DNA of 64,000 bases from Microvirga tunisiensis (lineage in GTDB: Bacteria > Pseudomonadota > Alphaproteobacteria > Rhizobiales > Beijerinckiaceae), in contig NZ_VOSK01000001.1 in assembly GCF_009296175.1 (NCBI RefSeq), positions 186,001-250,000 on the forward strand. The letters are read 5' to 3'. Below the pieces are notes generated by a model. The model worked only from the letters and a program-made list of their open reading frames with translations. It searched no databases and was not told where the DNA came from. Shown one piece after another: positions 43,084-52,133 of the stretch (its first letter is position 1; every line of letters begins with the position of its first letter). The translations under genes were made by a program, and so were the position numbers.

Positions 43084-46000
43084 CTACGCCTCCACCGCGA
43101 CCGAAACGACACCATCAATAGCCTCGACGCTCTGTATGAACTCAGCTGTCGGGTTCACTCGATTAAACAACGTCTTGATCTCGTTTTGCTGGGTTTCGTG
43201 ACCGTCGGCAATAACAGGCCCAGCATTGAAGTAGACGAGGCGGTAGGTTCCGCCTTTCCCGTATAGACGGATCGAAGTCTTTACTTGGGTTTCAAGCTCT
43301 CGCGCTGGGGTTGCAGTCAGGCGGGAGTCTGCTTGAACGACTACAGCAGGGGATGAGGTTTTCCTTGCCTCATCGGGGGTCTGCCAACTGGACAGGACGC
43401 GCCCATCATTTCTGGAGACCAGTTGCAGAACCGCCACATCGCCAGCCTGTGGCGCTTTGGTCGGGCTCTCGGCAAAAGCCCGGATCCTGCCGGAACTGTC
43501 GCTGATGATGAGTTCCACGCCGGTCGCGTCTATGCCGGCAGGGCGGCGGTCTTTGGCCGGGTAGATCGCTTCGATTTGAGCAATGACCGTGAATGTCGTG
43601 TCATTTCGGACTTTGCCGACGGCTGATACCGGTGAGGCCGCAATCCGGTAGGAGAGGATCTTGTAGGCATCGGCCGGATGGTTTCTGAGGCGGAAGCCGA
43701 TGGCCTTGGTTTCGGCTTCGATCTCCTCGGAGACAGCTTGAGGCGGCGGAGGGGGCAACTTGCCCTGAGCAAGCGCCTGGCGACGAAGGCGGCGTTCGGC
43801 GTCGATGGCCGTCTCGCTTTGGAGATCCTCGAAAAGAGAGGGCGCCGAGCGGTCGACCTTGCCGCCGGTCATGTCGGACACAATCTCCCGAAGATCAAAG
43901 CGCCGCTCCCGGCTGCTGTGGTCAATGAGTGGATCGAAGGCGCCGGCATCTATGAGGGTGACGATCTGAGCCCGGTTGAGCCCAGTCTCGAACAGGCGAG
44001 CTACGGCGTCTGAAGCAGATCGGAACGGACCTTGAAGCGTCCGGTTACGCACGACGTCTGCTGCCGTAGAGCCACTGATGCCAGATAGGCCGGCGAGGGG
44101 AAAGCGGATGGCGTGATTACCCTCAGGATCGAAGGTGGCGGTCGAGACGTTGATGTCGGGCGGTAAAACAGCAATCCCGAGCCGCTCGGCCTCCCGTACC
44201 ACCGCTTCCAGCTTATCCGCATCGCTGCGATCGTAATCCATGTTGGCGGCCATGAAGGCGACCGTATGGTGGGTTTTAAGCCAAGCCGTGATCCAGGAGA
44301 TCCGCGCATAGGCCGCGGCATGGCTCTTGTTGAAGCCATAATCGGCGAACTTCTCCACGGTATCGAAGAGGCTTGCGCCTTGATCCCTAGGAATGCCGGA
44401 GTGACTTTCACAGCGCGAAATGAACTGGTCACGATTGCGCTTGAGCTCGTCCGCCTACTTCTTGCCGATAGCACGGCGTAGAACGTCCGCTTCTCCCAGA
44501 GAGTAGCCAGCGAGGACCCGGGCGGCCTCCATGATCTGCTCCTGATAGACCATGATGCCGTACGTCTCTTTTAGCACGGGCTCTAGTTTGGGATGAGGAT
44601 ACTCGACCGAGGTCCTGCCCGCTTTACGCTCGGCATAGAGGGGAATTTGATCCATCGGGCCGGGTCGGTACAGGGACACGAGGGCGACAATATCCTCAAA
44701 GGTGTTCGGCCTGATCTTCTTCAAGGCGCTGGTCATGCCCGGTGACTCCAGCTGAAAGACGCGCTGGGTTCGACCCTCATTGAGGTGCTTAAAGACGAGT
44801 TCGTCTTCGTAGGGAATAGAGTAGGGGTCGATCTCGATACCCTGAGACGCCAGGATGTTCTTGGTCCGGGTGATGACGGTCAGGGTTTTCAGACCGAGGA
44901 AGTCGAACTTCACCAGCCCGGTTTTCTCAATCGGGCCCATGTCGAACTGGGTCACAGGGACGATGCGTCCCTCGTCGAGCACGCCCATGACAGGCGTGGT
45001 CTCGGGCAAGGGCTCATCGGAAATCACGATGCCAGCGGCGTGCTTGGTGGCGTTGTCGAGAACGCCTTCAAGCTGCTCGGCGATGGACATAGCATCATCG
45101 AGCTCGATATTGTCGGCAAGAGCGTCCTTGACGGCTTGCTCCTCCCGGAAGCTCCTCAGGCCGTCACCCTTTTCCGGGAACTTCTTGGTGAATGAATCCG
45201 CCATGCCAGCCGGGATGCCGATGGCTCGGGCCGTGGCCTTGAAGGCGCCCCGGCCCTTTAGCGTGTTGTAGGCGGCGATATGGGCGACGTGATCGGCCCC
45301 ATACTTGGCACGGACATAATCGAGAACTTCGTCGCGACGCCGTTCGCAGAAGTCCACATCGAAGTCCGGCAGTGAGATACGCTCAGGGTTGATGAACCGC
45401 TCGAAAAGAAGGCCCCAGCGGAGCGGGTCGAGCTCGGTAATCCCGAGCGACCAGGCGACGAGCGATCCCGCACCGGAGCCACGACCGGGTCCGACTGGGA
45501 TATCATTGTGTCTGGACCAATTGATGAAGTCGGCGACGATCAGAAAATAGCCGGAGAAACCCAGTTTGGTGATGTGACCAAGCTCGATCCGCAGTCGCTC
45601 TTCATAGTCTGCGCGGCGCTCCTCCATATAGGGATTCTGCTGAAACAGGCGTTCGAGCCCTTGTTGGGCTGCCGTGACAACAGCTGCGTTCTCATCCGCG
45701 ACGCCTGGAGCGTGGGGCAGGCGGGGCTTGGATTCGATGACAGCGAAGTTGCCCAACATGAGAACGGACAGCGTGTTCTCAATTAGCGAGGCAGACTCCG
45801 CGAACAGAGCTTCGAATTCGTCAACGGACTTGAGATGCGAGCCCACGGGAGGAGCGGGAAAACCTGGGTCCTTGATCGTTGACTTGGCGGTTCCGTCGGC
45901 CGCGAACGTGAGGACGTTAAGGGCGACCCGATCTGCTTCGCTGGAGTGGCGTGCGGGGCTGATGGCGATTCCGGGAATGCGGTAATGCAGACACCATTGG

Positions 46001-46542
46001 GCGAGGAGTGCCTCGCGATCGGTGTCGCTGGCGCCCATCTCCAAATGCCGGTCGAATGCGACTGCCAATTGATCGCCAAAGACGGAGACCAGGCCCTTGA
46101 GAAACTTCTCGCCGGTTTCGACCCGATTCTGAAGAATGGCTTGGTCGATAGGGCCTTCGATCCCTCCAGTGGTGGCAAAGAGGCCGTCGGCATACGCAGC
46201 CAGATCCTCGAGCTCGATAAGGCTGCCCTTGCGCTTGTTGAAGAAACAGCTGTTGAGGCGAAGCAGGTTTTGCCAGCCAACAGCGTTCATCACATGGAGG
46301 GTGATGTAGCCGGAGGTGATCGGATCTCCGAACCGGAACCGCTCACCGATGACAGGCTTGAGGCCGGCGGCGATCGCGGCCTTGCTGAATTCAAGAGATC
46401 CGGCAAGGGACTGGCGATCCGCGATCCCGATCATGAAATGTCCGCGCTCCTTGGCGAGAGACACGAGCTTTTTCGGTGAAAGGGTGGAGCGGTGATGATG
46501 GCTGAAATGGGATTCGCAGGCGAGGAGCATCGGGAGGGTCAC
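43084..46542 (-). pseudogene. dnaE: DNA polymerase III alpha subunit, dnaE, with in-frame amber
   Basis: Both halves are in one frame, separated only by TAG at 44457-44455. The N-terminal 695 residues hold the PHP domain (ESHFSHHHRSTLSPKKLVSL) and palm (PDFDVDFCERRRDEVLDYVR) and end in the fingers at VLRRAIGKK. After the stop the same frame continues ADELKRNRDQFISRCES and EKFADYGFNKSHAAAYARIS, exactly where intact DnaE continues, then the beta-binding and OB-fold parts. With one residue at the stop the protein would be 1152 aa, normal length. It follows dnaQ by six bases. Could be a mutation, assembly error or read-through. Confidence 0.9.
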
Positions 46543-46548
46543 GCTTTA

Positions 46549-47274
46549 TCAGGATGCTTGCTTGGCAAGCCAAGCGAGCATTTCGTCGTGCTTGTCGTAG
46601 TCGTCATGGCTGAGGTTCATCAGCGGAAGGCCGTGGTTGACCGGGACAAACACCTTTGAAGCTGGGGCGGACGACTTCGTGCTCGTGAAGTCGAGCTGTC
46701 GTTCGGTCATCATGGTGGCATAGACTTGGGCGAGCAGGATGCAATCGACGAGGGCGTCATGCTTCTTCGACCGGTCGGCGGAGATGAACTTCGGGTCGAT
46801 CCCGGCCTCGCGGCAGGTGCGTTCGAGCGATGCCGTATCGCCCTGGATCATCAGGCGCCGGCAGAGGGCGTCGAGACTAACGGGCTGACCGGGCCACCGC
46901 TCGCGGGCGATGTCGATGGTATCAACGGCGTCATAGGGGAAGAGCTGACCAATCCGCTTGCACTCGGCGCCAAGGAAACTGAGGTCGAAGCGCTTGTTCT
47001 GAATGACCAGAACACTGTCACCGATGAAGTCGAGCAGCTGGTCGTGAATCTCCTCATACCGGGGCGCGCGAGCTGCATCCTCGTTGGTGATCCGATGGAT
47101 CTGATAGCTGTCGTAGGTGATCGGGCGGCCTTCTGGGTTAACGAGAGTGTTGAAAGTTCTCCCCGTCAGTCGGAAGTCGGCCATCTCGACACAGGCGATC
47201 TGGACGATGCGGTCCCCGTCTTCGGCCGACAGGCCGGTCGTCTCGGTATCAAGGGTCACATGGTAGAGAGGCAT
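46549..47274 (-). CDS. dnaQ: DNA polymerase III epsilon-like 3'-5' exonuclease
   Basis: 241 residues with the DnaQ exonuclease motifs: ExoI LDTETTGL near residue 8, ExoII VIQNKRFDLSFLGAE (Asn...Asp pattern), ExoIII HDALVDCILLAQVY with the catalytic His and Asp. It supplies proofreading for the alpha subunit encoded six bases downstream. C-terminal 50 residues (KVFVPVNHGLPLMNLSHDDY) may bind the polymerase. Starts after a strong terminator, so it has its own promoter or depends on read-through. Confidence 0.92.
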   Translation of the reverse strand: MPLYHVTLDTETTGLSAEDGDRIVQIACVEMADFRLTGRTFNTLVNPEGRPITYDSYQIHRITNEDAARAPRYEEIHDQLLDFIGDSVLVIQNKRFDLSFLGAECKRIGQLFPYDAVDTIDIARERWPGQPVSLDALCRRLMIQGDTASLERTCREAGIDPKFISADRSKKHDALVDCILLAQVYATMMTERQLDFTSTKSSAPASKVFVPVNHGLPLMNLSHDDYDKHDEMLAWLAKQAS

Positions 47275-47298
47275 GGAGATTCCGTCGGCTTGCAGAAA

Positions 47299-47328
47299 AA
47301 AACGAGGAGTTTGGCGACTCCTCGTTTT
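47299..47328 (-). terminator. Strong terminator upstream of dnaQ
   Basis: Perfect 12-bp inverted repeat AAAACGAGGAGT/ACTCCTCGTTTT with a six-base loop; on the minus strand it ends in a T-run and closes the 47355 gene. Confidence 0.92.
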
Positions 47329-47354
47329 GGTAGGTTTCAGGAGGCCCGGATGGG

Positions 47355-47786
47355 CTATGCTGCCTCTTGCTGGCGATCTTCCCAGTCGCGAATGTTGAGC
47401 GAGAGGTAGGGATTGCCGTTTCTGCCCGTGTACTCCCAGATCGAGACCCGCTTTTTGACCACGAGATCGTCGTTCACGCGCCCTGCAACCAGGCCGGTGT
47501 AACGAGGGCGGTTCTTGGCCACATCCTCTTCCTGCTCGGTTGCAGAGTTCTTCTTTTGGTCGAAGACTGTGCCGGAGAAGGTAAATCCTGTCTGCTTGCC
47601 GACGAACTTGATGCGCCGGCCTTGGGCCGGGCCGTTCTTGGTATTGATCTCAGTCTGGGGCTCGATAACGACGCGGTATTCCTCGCCGTCGATGTCCATC
47701 TGACTGCCGCTGTATTCCCCTTCGTCGCCCTGGCGCGTGTTCTTCCACGCGTTTCCCGTATTTGGCTTCGGAGTGTAATTGGACAC
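47355..47786 (-). CDS. Small DUF736/OB-fold-like protein, 143 aa
   Basis: GTG start nine bases after AAGGAG. The pattern GEYSGSQMDIDGEEYRVVIE, then RRIKFVGKQTGFTFSGTVFD and a C-terminal GRNGNPYLSLNIRDWED resembles the small DUF736-like or phage single-stranded-DNA-associated proteins with beta-strand-rich folds. The name is tentative. The position between cobT-like and dnaQ, with its own strong terminator, fits a replication accessory protein. Confidence 0.55.
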   Translation of the reverse strand: MSNYTPKPNTGNAWKNTRQGDEGEYSGSQMDIDGEEYRVVIEPQTEINTKNGPAQGRRIKFVGKQTGFTFSGTVFDQKKNSATEQEEDVAKNRPRYTGLVAGRVNDDLVVKKRVSIWEYTGRNGNPYLSLNIRDWEDRQQEAA

Positions 47787-47843
47787 TGAAAGATTCTCCT
47801 TAATGGATTTTGGCCTATCAGGCCTGTCATTCTAACCCGTCTC

Positions 47844-47867
47844 GTGAAACCCCATTAGAAGTTTCAC
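47844..47867. terminator. Hairpin between cobT-like and 47355 genes
   Basis: GTGAAAC/GTTTCAC 7-bp stem flanking CCCATTAGAA; the loop is part of the recurrent CCCCATTAGA motif and the hairpin overlaps the stop of the cobT-like gene. Confidence 0.45.
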
Positions 47868-50392
47868 AAAATGGGTCTAAGTGCAGTTAATAGTTTTGTG
47901 GGCAACTCCTGAATGGTTGGGACCGTTACCCAGAACGGCATTTCGAACTGCGGTTCCTGACTTCCGACGCTGACCCCAATCACGAACCCGCCCTCTTGCT
48001 TGATCATGGCAGCAGCCCGCTCGGCGAGGCCCCCATCGTTCGGCTCGCCGTCCGTGATGACGATGAGGATCTTCTTGTCCTCTTTTCTTGCGCGCATTCC
48101 CGACCACGCTTCGAGCATGGCTTCCCCGGTCGGGGTGCCTCCCATCTGGAACTGGGATTTAGCCATTTGGGACATGAGCCGGTCGATGCCTGCCCGGGCT
48201 GTCACGATGTTGTCCGTGAAGTCCTTGAGCAGGTACAGCGGGATTGAATTGTAGTGATTGGTATAGGCGAGGTAGCGCGTTACCACCCGCCGAGCGGGTC
48301 CCAAGGCCTCAGTCAGAGCAATCTTGGCGTCAAAATAGAGATCGATACGGCGGGGATTGCTCTGGCGATGGTTGATTGGGGTGTCGTCGTCGTCATTCGC
48401 GAACTCGGTCATCGACACTGATACGTCGCCCAGGAAGGTGATTGCAGTGTTGTTTGATCGGGTGATGGTGGTCCGGGCGTAGATATCCGGAGACATCGTT
48501 GCAATAGCGGTGATGTTGCGCATGTCGAGCTGCCCTTCCTCCCGGTTTGGGCTGCGCCGTCGAACATCGCGGGCGATCACGAGCGAACGGAGGGAGCCGG
48601 CAAGCGTGGATGTTACGCCTGCTAGACGGTCGCGCGCCGAGTTGTAGTGTCCGAGGTCGGATGGACCTTGCAGGGTCCGGTCGAGCCGGACGGTAGAGCC
48701 GATCGGAGTCGGGGAGGGAATGCAGCCCTCCTTTTCGAGCTTCTCGGCAATCTCCCCGATCTGATCGAGAATGTCGCCGATATCGAGCCGGTCTTGATCC
48801 TCGGGTTCGTGACCCTGTGCGGCCTGACGGATCCGCTCTTCGCGGGCGTCCGTGTCGTCCTCGTCGCTTCCATCCGTGCTCTCACCGTGCCCGTCGTCGT
48901 CTCCTGCCTCGTCCAAGGAGGGAACAGCGTCGAGATCCTGCCCCGATGCATCAGCAGTACCGGGTGAGGTTGTCTGGTCAGCGGAATCCCTCTGGTCGGA
49001 GCCGCAATCATTGGTGTCTCTGTCGGTCGCTGGGTCTTTCTCGGCGCCGGTGCCCGGGTTGGGGCTGTCCGGGGACTGAACTCCATCTTCGCGTTCTCCG
49101 TCATCGCCCTGATGAGAAGCGGCGTCGGACGGATCTTTGCCATCGGCTCCGTCGGAGCCATCGGAACGCGACGTGATGTCATTGTTCCCGGACTGGTCGG
49201 CCGTATCAGAGCTGGATGCGTCGTCGGTCAGGTCGGGATCTTCTCCGCCCTGACCACCCTGAGGGCCGTCCTCCGTGCGCTCGGGCTCCGACTCGCCGTT
49301 GCCAGGTTCGTCCGAGCCATCGGACCGATCTTCAGTGGCGCCAGATCGGTCTGTGTCAGCGCCCGGGCCATTGCTGGAATCGTCAGATGAGCCGTCCTGT
49401 GCGTGATCAGTATCGTCGGAGACATCTTGTGAGAGGTCATCCTCGGTCTGGTTCTCGTCCTCAGGTTGCTGATTGGGATCGGCCTCATCCGGGATTGCGG
49501 CGTTCTGGTCGTTCTGCGCTGACTGTTGATCCGGTTCGCTGTCCTGGTCCTCGTCTTGATCTTGGACTTGTCCCTGATCCTGATCCTGATCTGGGTCCTG
49601 GTCTTGCTGCTGATCCTGGTCCTGCTGCGGGTTAGGCTTGGGATCGTAAAAGCGAGTCAGGATGGTGTCAGTGAGGAGCTCTGCTTCATCCATGATCTTC
49701 TGGTTCGCGGTGACGTCGTCCTCTGAGACCGTCGAAAGGATCCGTGGCCACATCTCGTCGATCATCGCCGCGACTTCCGGATTGATCTTCCGAGCAATCT
49801 TCAGGCAGGCCTGGGCGGTGCTGGCACAGGTATAGCCGTTGGCAACAGCGTTGTGCCAGGTGAGCATGGCGCCGGCAGCTGTGAACGGGTTCTCAAGGCC
49901 CTTTGGGTTCTTGCGAAGACCGGCGATATCTCTGGAGACAACGTGTTCGCGTGTCGCATTGAGGTTATCACGGGTCCCTCGCCAATCCCTCATCAGATGG
50001 TGCTCGATCCGCCAGTCCTCTGCACAGTTCCAGAGATCGTGGATCGTCTTGATGCGGATGAGAGTTCGCTTGTCCGGCTTAGGGTTGAAGATGCCGGTGC
50101 GGATCTGATCGACCGAGAGGCCGGTCTTGTCCGCCAACATTTGCTGCCGCTTCCGCGTCGGTGTGTAGATGATGTGAGCTGACTCATGGTCCGCATAGCC
50201 GCGCATCACGCGGGCGTCAGGGACTCTATAAAGAGAGGCATCATCGATCGCTGGGAGCTTGATCAGGCCCGCGCCGTCAGTATAGGCACCTCTGCCCCTG
50301 AACTCGACTTTGACCTTGGCGCGGGAAACCGCCGTGCAATTGATGTCGATCTCGCGCTTGAGATCGTATCCAGGTACCGTGGCAGCGATCAT
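47864..50392 (-). CDS. CobT-like vWA-domain protein
   Basis: 842 residues from ATG 50392, overlapping the AAA+ gene stop (ATGA). N-terminus has a metal-binding-like HESAHIIYTP and helical region. Residues about 270-550 are a very acidic, Gln/Asp/Ser-rich linker. The C-terminal vWA domain (about 640-840) has a MIDAS: GDVSVSM, GGTPTGEAM and VITDGEPND. CobT/CobS pairs are a chelatase-like AAA/vWA couple; on plasmids and phages similar pairs serve other unknown tasks. No cobaltochelatase CobN is present, so cobalamin synthesis is unlikely. Confidence 0.82.
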   Translation of the reverse strand: MIAATVPGYDLKREIDINCTAVSRAKVKVEFRGRGAYTDGAGLIKLPAIDDASLYRVPDARVMRGYADHESAHIIYTPTRKRQQMLADKTGLSVDQIRTGIFNPKPDKRTLIRIKTIHDLWNCAEDWRIEHHLMRDWRGTRDNLNATREHVVSRDIAGLRKNPKGLENPFTAAGAMLTWHNAVANGYTCASTAQACLKIARKINPEVAAMIDEMWPRILSTVSEDDVTANQKIMDEAELLTDTILTRFYDPKPNPQQDQDQQQDQDPDQDQDQGQVQDQDEDQDSEPDQQSAQNDQNAAIPDEADPNQQPEDENQTEDDLSQDVSDDTDHAQDGSSDDSSNGPGADTDRSGATEDRSDGSDEPGNGESEPERTEDGPQGGQGGEDPDLTDDASSSDTADQSGNNDITSRSDGSDGADGKDPSDAASHQGDDGEREDGVQSPDSPNPGTGAEKDPATDRDTNDCGSDQRDSADQTTSPGTADASGQDLDAVPSLDEAGDDDGHGESTDGSDEDDTDAREERIRQAAQGHEPEDQDRLDIGDILDQIGEIAEKLEKEGCIPSPTPIGSTVRLDRTLQGPSDLGHYNSARDRLAGVTSTLAGSLRSLVIARDVRRRSPNREEGQLDMRNITAIATMSPDIYARTTITRSNNTAITFLGDVSVSMTEFANDDDDTPINHRQSNPRRIDLYFDAKIALTEALGPARRVVTRYLAYTNHYNSIPLYLLKDFTDNIVTARAGIDRLMSQMAKSQFQMGGTPTGEAMLEAWSGMRARKEDKKILIVITDGEPNDGGLAERAAAMIKQEGGFVIGVSVGSQEPQFEMPFWVTVPTIQELPTKLLTALRPIL

Positions 50393-52022
50393 GGGTTGAC
50401 GTTCTCCTCTGCCGGCCAATCATCGCCCATGACCTTGCGGGCGAGCTCGGCGATGGCACCGGACTCGGCTTCGTCCGATCCACGGTTGACAATGATTTTC
50501 TTGACGGACTCGACGCATGCCTTTGTCTCGTCATGAAGGATGGCTGTCTGGAAGGCAGCATAGCGGGCGCAGGCCTTCACCTGGCGGTAACTAAAGGCGC
50601 TCCTCAGCTTGCCTTCCCGAAGTGCGATCCTCATGGCGCCGGCGATGCGAACGATGTTGGTGGCAGTGTTGAGCGGAAGGTTCTGAACTTCCTTCCGGAT
50701 CTGCTTCACCTCGTTCTCTTCGGTCTGGTAGTCAAAATCGATCCAGAACGCGAAACGGTCACGGGTTGCCTCGCTCATTTCCTGAACCAACGCATAGAGG
50801 TTCATGCCGTCGGCGCGACCCTTGGTGTTGGCTGTCGCCATGATCGCCACCTTGGGGTGGGGGTAGACGACGCGGCCCTCATCCTCGAGGATGGTGATGC
50901 CGTTGCCCTCGTAGAGCTGGTGGGCGAGGTACTGCAGGTCCGGGTCGCCGCGGTCGATTTCGTCCACGTCGATGATCGCCGGCAACTTCATGGCCTGAAG
51001 GGCGATGCCGTCGAACCATTTTGTGGTAGAGGCGCCGTTCTCGACGACCTGCTTGAAGCCTCCGACGATCTCGCGGCGGCGCATCTCGCCGTCGATCGGA
51101 ATTCGGAACCACGGACGGCCCAGACGGGCAGCGATTTGTTCCGTAATGGTGGTCTTGCCGCAGCCAGGAGGTCCGACCAGAGCAGAGTTGTAGCCGTTCT
51201 CGATGGACCACAGGATCGGGGTCAGCTTTTCGGCATCGAAGGTGAACTCAGGCCTGATCACAGGAACCTTCGGGTGCGGCTCGTTCCAGACAACCACCTC
51301 GACGGGGAAGTTCAGATCACTGGGCTGCAACTTGGTCGGGATGGCATCTTTGAAGACGTCCCGGGCGAGTTTTCGTACGATGGTGTAGGTCGGCTCGTTT
51401 TCCGGCAGGGCTGACTTAGTGAGGCCCTCTTTCTTGAGACGAACGACCTCATCCTCGGCTGCGCGCAGCTTCTTGATGAGCTCCTCGACCGACCCAATTC
51501 TCTTGCTGGTGCCCTGCTGAATGACCGTGTCAGCGATCGCGAGTTTTTTCGGGTCATAGTCGAATGGCCCGACCGGGCAGAATGCGGTGACCGTGGAGGT
51601 TTCAACCGGTGGAGGCGGGGGGCGTCCGGGTCTGTGCTTGTCGAGTAGTACTGAGCCGCCATTTGGCGGATCTTCTCGATGTCCCTGTTCATGAGTTCTT
51701 CGTTGAACGGCGCGAACCCGTCGAAGTCCTCCTTGCGCTTCTTGCCGCGACCGAGAATGGTCATGGCAATCTCGCGCACCATGGGATCGTGCTCGAGGAA
51801 GGGGTTGATTTCGAAGACGGCCGCCAGCTTATTGACGTAGGAGTCATAGGCGGCCGCGATCTGGTCGTCGGTGAAGATCCCTTCGACAGCCAGCCTGATC
51901 TTCTGATCCTCTTCGAATTCCGCCGGCAGTGCCCCCGTGTGCTTGGGCTGCAGGACCATGCGAATGCGTGGCCCCAGCTTGAAGGCCGCGATGTGTCGGA
52001 AGACAGGTACGTCGTAATTCAT
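50389..52022 (-). pseudogene. CobS-like MoxR AAA+ ATPase, frameshifted
   Basis: The AAA+ part (50389-51330) has Walker A GPPGCGKTTITEQIA, Walker B IIDVDEIDRGD and sensor IMATANTKGRADGM. Coding continues upstream in that frame without a usable start, through PTYTIVRKLARDVF, CPVGPFDYDPKKLAIADT and PPPPVETSTVTAF, to a C6 tract (51617-51622). From there the N-terminus lies in a second frame starting ATG 52022 (MNYDVPVFRHIAAFKLGPRI). One extra C would join the parts into about 543 residues. Alternatives: programmed frameshift or assembly error. Confidence 0.85.
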
Positions 52023-52059
52023 GGATCTTTCCGCTGGAATTGGGTTGCAGAAATGCATC

Positions 52060-52082
52060 GGGGCGGACACTTGGTCCGCCCC
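52060..52082. terminator. Hairpin upstream of the cobS-like gene
   Basis: Perfect 9-bp stem GGGGCGGAC/GTCCGCCCC with a five-base loop between the SF2 helicase stop and the cobS-like start. No T-run; may act as a weak terminator or attenuator. Confidence 0.6.
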
Positions 52083-52133
52083 GGCACGCGGCTCTCGGCC
52101 GCTCTCATTCATTCTTTGGGTTTGGGGTCAGCC

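Noticed and set aside
44359-44457. Split-intein explanation for the two dnaE parts
   Set aside because: The gap is only 32 codons in the same frame and translates to normal DnaE-like sequence; no intein splice residues or insert are present.
47864-52022. Cobaltochelatase subunits CobS and CobT for cobalamin synthesis
   Set aside because: No cobN or other cobalamin genes are present and the pair sits among replication and helicase genes, so only the fold names are kept.
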